A DNA stretch of 64,000 nucleotides from Cupriavidus basilensis (GTDB lineage Bacteria; Pseudomonadota; Gammaproteobacteria; Burkholderiales; Burkholderiaceae): contig NZ_BBQM01000017.1 of the NCBI RefSeq assembly GCF_000876015.1, forward strand, positions 1 to 64,000, in the 5' to 3' direction. How positions within the stretch are numbered: position 1 is the first letter of the stretch; every line of letters begins with the position of its first letter. The notes below the pieces were generated by a model. The model had not been told where the DNA came from, did not search any database, and worked only from the letters and a program-made list of their open reading frames with translations. Shown in pieces: positions 56,436 to 64,000 of this stretch. The position numbers and the translations under genes were made by a program.

Positions 56436-57340
56436 ATCGGCTCCTTGCTGTACTCCAGCGGCGCGCCGCCCGGCCCGGAGCGCGCCTGCCCGCCGGCATC
56501 GCCGGCGCCGGGCGCCTCCGTGTCCGGCCGCGTCTCGCGCAGCCGGCGTGCGCTTACCGCCTCTCCGGTAAACACGCCCTGCCCTAGCACGATGCCCGCC
56601 GCCTGCAGCCGCTCGGCATGCTCGGCGTTCTGCAGCCGGCGCCCGATCAGGGTCACGCCGGCGCTGTCGGCGCTGGCCTGCAGCCCGGCGAGCTGGCGGT
56701 CGGTCCAGTTGCGGCGCATGTCGAGCTTGAGCCAATTGGGCAACGCGTGCGCCATCAGCGCGCCGGCCTCGGCCGGGTCGGACGCCTGCAGGCTCACGGC
56801 GAAGCCGTTGCGCCGGTAGTTGCCGACCACGTGGAGCAGCAGCGGCAGGTCGTCGTTGGCGCTGGCCGGCACCTGGATCACGAAGCGGTCGAGCGGCAGG
56901 CCGAGCGACTGCAGCGCGCGCCGGAACGCCGCGCCGTGGTCGTCCGCGACCGCGGCCAGCAGCCGGTTGTGCACGTTGAGCACCAGCTTGCGGTCGCCGT
57001 CCGCGGCGAAATAGTTGATCGCGTGCACCAGCCGCGAGAGCCGGTCGAGCGACACCAGCGAGGCGTCGTCGGCCGCCATCGCGAACAGCTTCCACGCCGC
57101 CAGCCCCACGCCGTCGCCGGCATAGGTGCGCAGCGTGCCTTCGTGCGCCACCACGTCGCGGCTCGACAGGGTGATGAGCGGCTCGAAGGCGCTGGTCAGC
57201 GAACAATTGTAGAACTGGCCCTGCACCTGGCCGTGCTCGTCCCGCCATAGCTGGCGGTCGCTGCCGGGTTGCCGCGGCAGTCCGTCCAGGTAATGCGTGA
57301 GGGCTGCCAGCCCCACGCCTGCTTCATCCGCGCTTGCCAT
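56432..57340 (-). CDS. Degenerate EAL-domain protein
   Basis: The 302-residue protein aligns with the EAL fold over about 45-275 (FEPLITLSSRDVVAHEG near the start, VLNVHNRLLA, VIQVP, WLKLD, GQGVF near the end). However, the signature EAL is EGT here, and the Lys and several acidic metal ligands needed for c-di-GMP hydrolysis are not seen. It is therefore probably enzymatically inactive, acting as a binder or effector. It overlaps the downstream hydrolase gene and starts 38 bp after ssuF, so it may be co-transcribed with the sulfonate operon. Confidence 0.7.
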   Translation of the reverse strand: MASADEAGVGLAALTHYLDGLPRQPGSDRQLWRDEHGQVQGQFYNCSLTSAFEPLITLSSRDVVAHEGTLRTYAGDGVGLAAWKLFAMAADDASLVSLDRLSRLVHAINYFAADGDRKLVLNVHNRLLAAVADDHGAAFRRALQSLGLPLDRFVIQVPASANDDLPLLLHVVGNYRRNGFAVSLQASDPAEAGALMAHALPNWLKLDMRRNWTDRQLAGLQASADSAGVTLIGRRLQNAEHAERLQAAGIVLGQGVFTGEAVSARRLRETRPDTEAPGAGDAGGQARSGPGGAPLEYSKEPI

Positions 57341-57378
57341 GACGAATTCCTTTTGCGCCTGCTGCCCGAGGCGGGGCC

Positions 57379-57594
57379 TCAGAGCTTGGCCAGCGAAACC
57401 TCGGTGGCCTTGACCAGGGCAACCACTTCGCTGCCGATGGTGAGGCCGAGATCCTTGACCGAGCGGGTGGTGATGACCGAGGTGACGATGCCGGCCGGCG
57501 TCTCGACGTCGACTTCCGAGACCACCGGGCCTTCGATGATGGCGGCGACCTTGCCGCGGAACTGGTTGCGAACGTTGATGGCTTGAATGCTCAT
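57379..57594 (-). CDS. ssuF: Molybdopterin-binding (Mop/TOBE) protein SsuF
   Basis: The 71-residue protein is a single Mop domain (MSIQAINVRNQFRGKVAAI, then SEVDVETPAG and VKATEV), as in molbindins that bind oxyanions such as molybdate. In Pseudomonas putida the ssu operon is ssuEADCBF, where ssuF encodes such a protein; order and strand match here. The frame is open upstream across a 9-bp tandem repeat and into ssuB, but the ATG at 57594 gives the normal size. It follows ssuB by 208 bp. Confidence 0.87.
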   Translation of the reverse strand: MSIQAINVRNQFRGKVAAIIEGPVVSEVDVETPAGIVTSVITTRSVKDLGLTIGSEVVALVKATEVSLAKL

Positions 57595-57709
57595 GATAGA
57601 AGCTCCGTTGTACGAGTGAAAATGAAGAATGCGTAAAAGATGGCGCTGAGTGGCGCCCGCGGCGCGCCCGGCACGGACGCGGGATGTGCGCCGTGCCACC
57701 TGTGCCGCC

Positions 57710-57790
57710 TGCCGCTTCTGCCGCTTCTGCCGTTCCTGCTGCCGCTGCTGCCGCTGTTGTCCCTGCTGTCTCTGTTGTCCCTGCCCTGCC
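57710..57790. repeat. 9-bp imperfect tandem repeat between ssuB and ssuF
   Basis: Nine consecutive 9-bp units, each starting TG (from TGCCGCTTC to TGTTGTCCC types), run from 57710 to 57790. The tract is low in A. On the ssu coding strand it reads as CAG/CGG-like triplets with no stop codons. It may affect spacing or mRNA structure between the two genes, or simply mark slippage. Confidence 0.75.
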
Positions 57791-57802
57791 TCCCGCCGGG
57801 CG

Positions 57803-58660
57803 CTAGATCGCCCAGCGCACCGAATCCACGGTCCGCCCGGCCAGCCAGTCGGCCTGGCCGTCCTCACGCGGCGCCGGCTCCTCGCCGGCGCGCTGCATGA
57901 CCCGGCGCAGCACCGCGTCCTCGAGCTGCGCGAAAGCCGCCGAGCCGCGCTGGCGCGGCCGCGGCAGCGCCACGCGCTGGTCCAGCGCGATGCGCCCGTC
58001 CTCGATCAGCACCACGCGGTCGGCCAGCGCCACCGCTTCCGAGACATCGTGCGTGACCAGCAGCGCGGTGAAGCCCAGGCGCTGCCACAGTCCTTCGATC
58101 AGGCCCTGCATCTCGATGCGCGTGAGCGCGTCGAGCGCGCCCAGCGGCTCGTCGAGCAGCAGCAGGCGCGGATGGTGGACCAGCGCGCGCGCCAGCGCCA
58201 CGCGCTGGCGCTGGCCGCCCGACAGGCGCGCCGGCCATTCGTCGGCGCGCTCGGCCAGGCCGACCTGCGCCAGCACGCGGGCCGCGTCGGCGCGGCGCGC
58301 ACGCGGCAAACCCAGCGCCACGTTGTCCAGCACCTTCTTCCAGGGCAGCAGGCGCGCGTCCTGGAACATCACCCGCACTGCCTCGCGCTGCGCGCGGCCC
58401 GGCGCGTCGTCGAGCGCCACGGTGCCGCCGTCGCTGTCTTCCAGGCCCGCCACCAGCCGCAGCAAGGTGCTCTTGCCGCAGCCGCTGCGGCCCACGATGG
58501 CGAGGAACTCGCCGGGCGCGGCCTGCAGGTCGATGCCGTGCAGCACCTCGCGCCCGCCGTACTGCTTGACCACCTGCTGCACGCGCAGCGCCAGGCCGGG
58601 GACGACCTCGCTGGCGGGAACCTCGGCCAGTGCCGCGTGTTCGATCGGATTGCTCTGCAT
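57803..58660 (-). CDS. ssuB: Sulfonate ABC transporter ATPase SsuB
   Basis: The 285-residue ATPase has Walker A GRSGCGKST at about 57-65, MFQDARLLPW (the Q-loop form typical of SsuB/TauB), LSGGQRQR, LLLDEP and VTHDVSEA. It powers alkanesulfonate uptake with SsuC and SsuA. It starts 23 bp after the ssuC stop. Confidence 0.93.
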   Translation of the reverse strand: MQSNPIEHAALAEVPASEVVPGLALRVQQVVKQYGGREVLHGIDLQAAPGEFLAIVGRSGCGKSTLLRLVAGLEDSDGGTVALDDAPGRAQREAVRVMFQDARLLPWKKVLDNVALGLPRARRADAARVLAQVGLAERADEWPARLSGGQRQRVALARALVHHPRLLLLDEPLGALDALTRIEMQGLIEGLWQRLGFTALLVTHDVSEAVALADRVVLIEDGRIALDQRVALPRPRQRGSAAFAQLEDAVLRRVMQRAGEEPAPREDGQADWLAGRTVDSVRWAI

Positions 58661-58683
58661 GTCGTGTTCTCCTTGGCGCGCGC

Positions 58684-59493
58684 TCAATGCGCCTGGTAGC
58701 CGGGATGCCAGCGCAGCCAGAACCGCTCCAGCCCGCGCGACAGCAGGTCGGCCAGCTTGCCCAGCAGCGCGTAGAGCAGGATGCCCACCAGCACCACGTC
58801 GGTCTGCAGGAACTCGCGCGCGTTCATGGTCATGTAGCCGATGCCCGATTGCGCCGAGATGGTTTCCGCCACGATCAGGATCACCCACATCAGGCCGAGC
58901 GAGAAACGCACGCCCACCAGGATGCTGGGCAAGGCGCCCGGCAGGATCACCTCGCGGTACAGCCGCCAGCCGGACAGGCCGTAGCTGCGCGCCATCTCGA
59001 TCAGGCCCGGGTCCACCGCGCGGATGCCGTGGTAGGTGTTGAGGTAGATCGGGAAAAACACGCCCAGCGAGACCAGGAACAGCTTGGCGGTCTCGTCGAT
59101 GCCGAACCACAGGATCACCAGCGGGATCAGCGCCAGCGTGGGAATGTTGCGGATCATCTGCAGCGTGCTGTCGAGCAGCGTCGCGGCCGGGCGGAAGGTG
59201 CCGGTCAGCAGCCCCAGCACGAGCCCGAAGCCGCCGCCGATGGCGAAGCCGGCCGCCGCGCGCCAGCTGCTGACCCATACGTGGCGCCACAGTTCGCCGG
59301 TCACGGCCAGGCCCCACGCGGCTTTCACCACGTCGAGCGGCGCCGGCAGGATGCGGCTGGACAGCCAGCCGGCCTGCGCGGCCAGCTGCCAGCCCAGCAC
59401 CAGCAGCACCGGGACCGCCCACGGCGCGGCGGCGGCCGCGGCCTGATGCAGCCACGCGATGCGGCGCGGCGGGAGTGTCGAGGGGGCGCTCAT
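58684..59493 (-). CDS. ssuC: Sulfonate ABC transporter permease SsuC
   Basis: The 269-residue permease has about six hydrophobic segments and the family landmarks LQMIRNIPTLALIPL and RSYGLSGWRLYREVILPGALP (EAA loop). The first 20 residues are hydrophilic. It lies 11 bp after ssuD and 23 bp before ssuB. Confidence 0.93.
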   Translation of the reverse strand: MSAPSTLPPRRIAWLHQAAAAAAPWAVPVLLVLGWQLAAQAGWLSSRILPAPLDVVKAAWGLAVTGELWRHVWVSSWRAAAGFAIGGGFGLVLGLLTGTFRPAATLLDSTLQMIRNIPTLALIPLVILWFGIDETAKLFLVSLGVFFPIYLNTYHGIRAVDPGLIEMARSYGLSGWRLYREVILPGALPSILVGVRFSLGLMWVILIVAETISAQSGIGYMTMNAREFLQTDVVLVGILLYALLGKLADLLSRGLERFWLRWHPGYQAH

Positions 59494-59504
59494 GGCGTGT
59501 CTCC

Positions 59505-60668
59505 TCAGCTCTGCGACGCGCGCGGCACGATGCCGGTCGCCATCACTTCGCCGAACGGGCCGGACAGCACCTTGCCCGGCAGCTTGTCCTGCACCGAGCG
59601 CGGCAGCAGCGGGAACACCAGCTCGGCGAAGCGGTAGGCTTCCTCGAGGTGCGGGTAGCCGGACAGCACGAAGGTGTCGATGCCCAGCTCGGCGTATTCC
59701 TGCATGCGCGCGGCCACGGTCCGCGCGTCGCCCACCAGCGCGGTGCCGGCGCCGCCGCGCACCAGGCCGACGCCGGCCCACAGGTTGGGGCTGATCTCCA
59801 GCTCCGCGCGCGAGCGCTTGCCGCCGCCGGCGTGCAGCGCGGCCATGCGGCGCTGGCCCTCGGAATCCATCTTGGCGAACACCGCCTGCGCGCGCGCCAC
59901 GGTCTCGTCGTCGAGGTGGCTGATCAGCTGGTCGGCCGCGGCCCAGGCCTCGGCGTCGGTCTCGCGCACGATCACGTGCAGGCGGATGCCGAAGCGCACG
60001 GTGCGCCCGTGGCGCGCGGCGCGCGCGCGCACGTCGGCCAGCTTCTTCGCCACGTCCTGCAGCGGCTCGCCCCAGGTCAGGTAGGTTTCGACCTGCTCGG
60101 CGGCCAGCTCGTGCGCGGCTTCCGACGAGCCGCCGAAATACACCGGCGGATGCGGCCGCTGCAGCGGCGGGTACAGGACCTTGGCGCCCTTGACCTTGAG
60201 ATGCTTGCCGTCGAAGTCCACCGCGGCGCCTTCGTGGCTGGCGGCCAGCACGTCGCGCCACACGCGGATGAACTCGGCCGAGGCTTCATAGCGCTCGGCA
60301 TGGTCGAGGAACAGGCCATCACCTTCGAGCTCCGACACGTCGCCGCCGGTCACGAGGTTGACCAGCAGCCGCCCGCCGGACAGGCGGTCGAACGTGGCCG
60401 CCATGCGCGCGGCCAGCGTGGGCGCCATCAGACCCGGGCGCACCGCCACCAGGAAGCGCAGCCGGCGCGTGACCGCGGCCAGCATCGAGGCGGCCACCCA
60501 CGGATCTTCGCAGGAGCGGCCGGTGGGAATCAGCACGCCTTCGTAGCCGAGGTTGTCGGCGGCGGTGGCGATCTGCTTCAGGTAATCGAAATTGACTTCG
60601 CGCGCCCCATCCGAGGTGCCGAGATAGCGGCTGTCGCCGTGCGTGGGGATGAACCAGAAAACCTGCAT
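59505..60668 (-). CDS. ssuD: FMNH2-dependent alkanesulfonate monooxygenase SsuD
   Basis: The 387-residue luciferase-like enzyme cleaves the C-S bond of alkanesulfonates, giving an aldehyde and sulfite. The start MQVFWFIPTHGDSRYLG and the blocks GVLIPTGRSCEDPW, VAVRPGLMAP and DTFVLSGYPHLEEAY are characteristic of SsuD. Reduced FMN comes from SsuE, encoded two genes upstream. It follows ssuA by 89 bp. Confidence 0.95.
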   Translation of the reverse strand: MQVFWFIPTHGDSRYLGTSDGAREVNFDYLKQIATAADNLGYEGVLIPTGRSCEDPWVAASMLAAVTRRLRFLVAVRPGLMAPTLAARMAATFDRLSGGRLLVNLVTGGDVSELEGDGLFLDHAERYEASAEFIRVWRDVLAASHEGAAVDFDGKHLKVKGAKVLYPPLQRPHPPVYFGGSSEAAHELAAEQVETYLTWGEPLQDVAKKLADVRARAARHGRTVRFGIRLHVIVRETDAEAWAAADQLISHLDDETVARAQAVFAKMDSEGQRRMAALHAGGGKRSRAELEISPNLWAGVGLVRGGAGTALVGDARTVAARMQEYAELGIDTFVLSGYPHLEEAYRFAELVFPLLPRSVQDKLPGKVLSGPFGEVMATGIVPRASQS

Positions 60669-60757
60669 GTCTTCACCTGTTGAGCTTGTCGGGGGCTATG
60701 GGATCAGGGCCGTTCTGGGCGACAGCCTCGTGGAATCGTGCGCGGCCGGCGCGCCGC

Positions 60758-61792
60758 TCAGCGCTGCGCCTGCCAGGCGGCGTCGGCCACCTTGACCGGC
60801 TTGGGAATCAGCTTGAGCGTGTAGAACACGTCGGCGATGCGCTGCTGCTCGCCCAGCACGGCCGGCGTCACGGCCTTGGCGCCGTAGGAAAAGCGCGACA
60901 CCGCCAGCGTCACCACGGCCGGGTCGAGGCCCAGTTGCGGGACCAGCACGGTCACGGCTTCCTTGGGGTTCTTCTCGGCCCAGGTGCCCAGCGTGGCGAG
61001 CTCGTCCAGGATCAGGTTGACCACGTCGGGCCGGGCCTGCGCGTAAGGGCGCGAGGCCAGGTAGAACTGGTGGTTGCTGACCACGTTCTTGCCGTTGGCG
61101 CCGCGGCCGTCGGCCAGCACGCGCGCGTCGAGCTGCTTCTCGGCGGCGGCCAGGAACGGGTCCCAGATCGCCCAGGCGTCCACCGCGCCGCGCTCGAAGG
61201 CCGCGCGCGCGTCGGCCGGGGCCAGGTAGACCGGCTGGATCTCGCTGTAGGGCACGCCGGCCTTTTCCAGCAGGCGCACCAGCAGGTAATGCACGTTCGA
61301 GCCCTTGTTCAGCGCCACGCGCTTGCCGCGCAGGTCCGCCACCGACTTGAGCGCCGAACCCTTGGGCACCACGATGGCTTCGGCCGCCGGCGCGGGCGGC
61401 TCGTTGCCGATGTAGGCCAGTTGCGCGCCGGCGGCCTGCGCGAAGATCGGCGGGGCTTCGCCCACGGTGCCGAAATCGATGGCGCCCACGTTCAGGCCTT
61501 CGAGCAGTTGCGGGCCGGCCGGGAACTCCGTCCACCTGACCGCGATGCCCAGCGGCGCGAGGCGCTTTTCCAGCGTGCCGCGCGCCTTGAGCAGCGTCAG
61601 CGTGCCGTACTTCTGGTAGCCGATGCGCAGCACCTTGTTGCTGGTGTCCTGCGCCTGCGCGCGGCCGGGCAGCAGCGCATAGGCCAGGCCGGTGGCGGCC
61701 ACCAGCGCGGCCAGCAGCAGGCGGCGCTTGAGGCTGGCGCCGGCGGCGGGCGCGCTGTGGTGGCCGGCGGGCGTGGAGATGGGCGAAGTCAT
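60758..61792 (-). CDS. ssuA: Sulfonate-binding protein SsuA
   Basis: The 344-residue periplasmic protein has a signal peptide with a late hydrophobic core (about 22-47, ending AQAQD) and the NMT1/SsuA fold: LRIGYQKYGTLTLLK, TEFPAGPQLLEGLNVG, and VALNKGSNVHYLLV. It should deliver alkanesulfonates to SsuBC. The 89-144 bp gaps on either side contain no clear terminators. Confidence 0.92.
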   Translation of the reverse strand: MTSPISTPAGHHSAPAAGASLKRRLLLAALVAATGLAYALLPGRAQAQDTSNKVLRIGYQKYGTLTLLKARGTLEKRLAPLGIAVRWTEFPAGPQLLEGLNVGAIDFGTVGEAPPIFAQAAGAQLAYIGNEPPAPAAEAIVVPKGSALKSVADLRGKRVALNKGSNVHYLLVRLLEKAGVPYSEIQPVYLAPADARAAFERGAVDAWAIWDPFLAAAEKQLDARVLADGRGANGKNVVSNHQFYLASRPYAQARPDVVNLILDELATLGTWAEKNPKEAVTVLVPQLGLDPAVVTLAVSRFSYGAKAVTPAVLGEQQRIADVFYTLKLIPKPVKVADAAWQAQR

Positions 61793-61936
61793 GTGGAATG
61801 GTCCTGTACGAAGATGATCCTGTGCGAAGCGAAGCAAGGCGATGCGGCGCGCGCATGCCCGCCTGCCGGCCCGCAGGCGGCATGGCAATCAAGGCGCGAG
61901 GCAAGCGGGCGGGCGGCAGGCGCCGCCCGCGTCAAC

Positions 61937-62587
61937 TCAGGCGGAACATCGCCCGGCCGCGGCCGGGCGCGCCGCCGCGCGCGCGAATGCGGCGGGCGCG
62001 GTGGACGTATCCGCGCTGGCGGCCGTGCCGGGCAGCAGGTCCAGCGGCACCGCGATGCGGGCATGGGCCAGCGCCTCGCGCAGGCGCAGCACGCCTTCGG
62101 CCAGGCGCGCATCCAGCGCGGGATCGAGGCTCAGGCCTTGCGTCTCGGAATAGGCGATCTGCTGGTCCACGGCGAAGATGCCGGGCAGGATGTGGCGCGC
62201 GCCGAGCGCGGACAGCACCGGGCGCAAGGCGTAGTCGATGGCCAGCGTGTGGGCCAGGCTGCCGCCGGTGGCGATCGGCAGCACCACCTTGTCGCGCAGG
62301 CCGGTCTGGGGCAGCAGGTCGAGGAAGGTCTTGAGCAGGCCGCTGTAGGCCGCCTTGTAGACCGGCGTGGCCAGGATCACCACCTGGGCCTCGGCCACCG
62401 CGCGGGCGGCGGCGGCGATCTCGGGGTCGTCCACCCTGGCCGCCAGCAGCGCGGCGGGCGGCAGTTCCCGCAGCGCCAGGTGGCTGGTACGCTCGCCGGC
62501 GGCTTCGAGCACGCCGCGCAGATGCGTCAGCAGGTGTCCGGAGCGCGACGGTGCGGAGGGGCTGCCGGACAGGGTCAGGATGGACAT
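61937..62587 (-). CDS. ssuE: NADPH-dependent FMN reductase SsuE
   Basis: The 216-residue flavodoxin-like reductase supplies FMNH2 to SsuD, and possibly to the other luciferase-like enzymes in the window. Seen: LSGSPSAPSRSG near the start (phosphate loop), ATPVYKAAYSGLLKTFLDLLP, and GGSLAHTLAIDYALRPVL. The C-terminal 30 residues are a low-complexity Ala tail beyond the usual end. It is 75 bp after sbp and probably on the same message. Confidence 0.92.
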   Translation of the reverse strand: MSILTLSGSPSAPSRSGHLLTHLRGVLEAAGERTSHLALRELPPAALLAARVDDPEIAAAARAVAEAQVVILATPVYKAAYSGLLKTFLDLLPQTGLRDKVVLPIATGGSLAHTLAIDYALRPVLSALGARHILPGIFAVDQQIAYSETQGLSLDPALDARLAEGVLRLREALAHARIAVPLDLLPGTAASADTSTAPAAFARAAARPAAAGRCSA

Positions 62588-62662
62588 CGGGCTTTCCTTG
62601 TTGGCTGGTTGGCGCAGCGGGCGCGGCGGGTTCTTCGGTGGGCGCCGCGCTCACGCCGCCGC

Positions 62663-63670
62663 TTATTTCTTGCCGGGCTGGTAGATCTGGTCGAACGAGC
62701 CGCCGTCGGCGAAGTGCGCCTTCTGCGCCTTCTGCCAGCCGCCGAACTCTTCGTCGATGGTGAACAGCTTGACCTTCGGGAAGTTGGCCGCGTACTTGGC
62801 GGCGATCTTCTCGGAGATCGGGCGGTAGTAGTTCTTGGCCGCGATTTCCTGGCCTTCGTCGGTGTACAGGAACTGCAGGTAGGCCTCGGCCACCTTGCGC
62901 GTGCCCTTCTTGTCCACCACCTTGTCGACCACCGCCACCGGCGGCTCGGCCAGGATCGAGATGGACGGCGCGACGATGTCGAACTTGTCCGGACCCAGTT
63001 CCTTGATGGCCAGGATCGCTTCGTTTTCCCACGCGATCAGCACGTCGCCGAGGCCGCGCTCGACGAAGGTGGTGGTCGCGCCGCGCGCGCCGGAGTCGAG
63101 CACCGGCACGTTCTTCAGCAGCGCGCCGACGAACTCCTTGGCCTTCTGCTCATTGCCGCCCGGCTGGCGCAGCGCGTAGCCCCACGCGGCCAGGTAGTTC
63201 CAGCGCGCGCCGCCCGAGGTCTTCGGGTTGGGGGTGATCACCTGCACGCCCGGCTTGATCAGGTCGTTCCAGTCCTTGATGCCCTTGGGATTGCCCTTGC
63301 GCACCAGGAACACGATGGTCGAGGTATAGGGCGAGGCATTGTGCGGCAGGCGCTTTTGCCAGTCGGCCTTGAGCAGGCCCTTCTCGGCGATGGCGTCGAT
63401 GTCGTAGCCCAGCGCCAGCGTGACCACGTCCGCATCCAGCCCGTCGATCACCGAGCGCGCCTGCTTGCCCGAGCCACCGTGCGACTGGCGGATGGTCACG
63501 GCGTCGCCGCCCTTGGCCTTCCAGGCCTTGGCGAAAGCGGCGTTGACATCCACGTACAGCTCGCGCGTGGGGTCGTACGAAACATTGAGCAGCGTGGTGT
63601 TGGCCCAGGCGACCTGGGTGGAACCGATCACGGCCAGTGCCGCGAATCCGATGGCCAGCTTGCGAATCAT
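62663..63670 (-). CDS. sbp: Periplasmic sulfate-binding protein
   Basis: The 335-residue protein has a signal peptide ending AWAN (about 24) and matches Sbp/CysP: LLNVSYDPTRELY, IRQSHGGSGKQARSVIDG, and TPNPKTSGGARWNYLAAWGYA. It should feed sulfate to CysTWA, encoded 7 kb further along the same strand. I took the ATG at 63670, which has GGGAG nine bases upstream, over an in-frame ATG five codons earlier. Placed before ssuE, it probably heads the sulfonate operon. Confidence 0.93.
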   Translation of the reverse strand: MIRKLAIGFAALAVIGSTQVAWANTTLLNVSYDPTRELYVDVNAAFAKAWKAKGGDAVTIRQSHGGSGKQARSVIDGLDADVVTLALGYDIDAIAEKGLLKADWQKRLPHNASPYTSTIVFLVRKGNPKGIKDWNDLIKPGVQVITPNPKTSGGARWNYLAAWGYALRQPGGNEQKAKEFVGALLKNVPVLDSGARGATTTFVERGLGDVLIAWENEAILAIKELGPDKFDIVAPSISILAEPPVAVVDKVVDKKGTRKVAEAYLQFLYTDEGQEIAAKNYYRPISEKIAAKYAANFPKVKLFTIDEEFGGWQKAQKAHFADGGSFDQIYQPGKK

Positions 63671-63773
63671 GTGTCTTGCTCCCGTCATCTGTCGTGAAAT
63701 GGCGCCTTTGCGCCGCGTTTCATGGCCTTCCTTCGTGGGAAGGCTTGTGTCAGGGAAGAAGACTACCGACCGG

Positions 63774-63793
63774 CCTATCTGAAAGGAACGAAT
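63774..63793 (-). promoter_or_regulatory. Candidate CysB-type box upstream of sbp
   Basis: The plus strand reads CCTATCTGAAAGGAACGAAT, about 105-125 bp before the sbp start. It shares the octamer GAACGAAT and flanking CCT/AT/AA with the box upstream of cysT (55716-55734). Regulation by CysB is inferred. Confidence 0.5.
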
Positions 63794-63922
63794 GGTTTCG
63801 CCGATCCTTGCACGTTTTCCGCATAAGATTTCGCGGAAATATGGACATGCCCGGCGCGTCATACGGGGTGCCCGCCGATGGCGCCCATGACGCCTCGCGA
63901 CCGCCCCGCCGCCCGTTCGCCC

Positions 63923-64000
63923 TCAGCCGGCGTGGAATGCCGGCAGGACCTCCGCCGCGATTTCCTCCATCACCTCGCGCGGCGCGCGCTGCGACGAACC
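63923..64000 (-). CDS. C-terminal end of a probable luciferase-like monooxygenase (partial)
   Basis: The last 25 codons and a TGA stop are present; the gene continues beyond the window. The encoded end, with PREVMEEIAAEVLPAFH, resembles the C-terminus of LLM-class flavin monooxygenases. If right, another such enzyme lies directly upstream of sbp in the sulfur island. The short length keeps this tentative. Confidence 0.5.
   Translation of the reverse strand, partial: GSSQRAPREVMEEIAAEVLPAFHAG

Noticed and set aside
57595..57867. Longer SsuF with a Gln/Arg-rich N-terminus
   Set aside because: It would overlap the ssuB 3' end, and the normal Mop size is reached from 57594.
60680..63697. About 1000-codon open frame antisense to ssuD, ssuA, ssuE and sbp
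   Set aside because: The opposite strand encodes well-recognised sulfur proteins. The antisense product has no recognisable motif.

Overview
The window is high-GC DNA with tightly packed genes that often overlap by 4 bp. Gene order and protein types (radA-alr-lplT, udg-rimI-tsaB, the Bug-type receptor, aceA/aceB, cysTWAB-cysB, ssuEADCBF) point to a betaproteobacterium of the Burkholderiaceae, most likely Cupriavidus or a close relative. This is an inference from gene content, not a measured placement. No rRNA, tRNA, CRISPR array, prophage or insertion sequence was recognised.

Layout. 1-566 holds a dispersed non-coding repeat (copy A), cut by the window edge, facing the 3' end of dsbB. 567-5683 is core housekeeping: dsbB, radA, alr and divergent lplT. 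5711-11005 is a chaperone-usher fimbrial operon read leftward (major pilin, chaperone, usher, tip adhesin). 11606-15165 is a DUF1853 / uracil-DNA glycosylase / rimI / tsaB cluster. 15367-20821 holds acyl-CoA-binding protein, an EmrB-type exporter with a DUF1857 protein, a VOC protein behind a perfect 27-bp palindrome, a hydrolase and a VWA lipoprotein. 21248-25487 is an operon of two paralogous flavin monooxygenases plus an FAD flavoprotein.

25488-26315 is a second, composite copy (B) of the repeat between two convergent operons. 26316-34043 is an eight-gene operon: polyamine-type ABC transporter, a three-part HcnABC/OoxAB-like oxidase and a glyoxylate reductase-like enzyme. A divergent IclR regulator (34252) faces it. 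35133-39538 has a cytochrome b561-like protein, a CHRD protein, and a Bug receptor plus DapA-family enzyme under a divergent LysR gene. 39633-46325 carries the glyoxylate shunt (aceB, aceA) with a HAD enzyme, a LysR regulator, UspA and an M48 lipoprotein. 46711-51328 holds a hydrolase, a GGCT-like protein, rraA, a LytS/LytTR-type two-component system and a small membrane protein.

51580-63670 is a sulfur-acquisition island, all leftward: sbp, ssuEADCBF, a degenerate EAL protein and hydrolase, then cysTWA-cysB. A similar box containing GAACGAAT lies upstream of both sbp and cysT. The window ends in the last 25 codons of another probable luciferase-like monooxygenase.

The most unusual signal is the repeat family. 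Its copies keep two adjacent hairpins by compensatory base changes. The gene ends beside it are extremely strand-biased: C-poor on the strand reading into the element, so C-rich and G-poor on the strand reading out. I suggest it is a two-way transcription insulator, with Rho-type exit sequences on both sides, or a mobile non-coding element.
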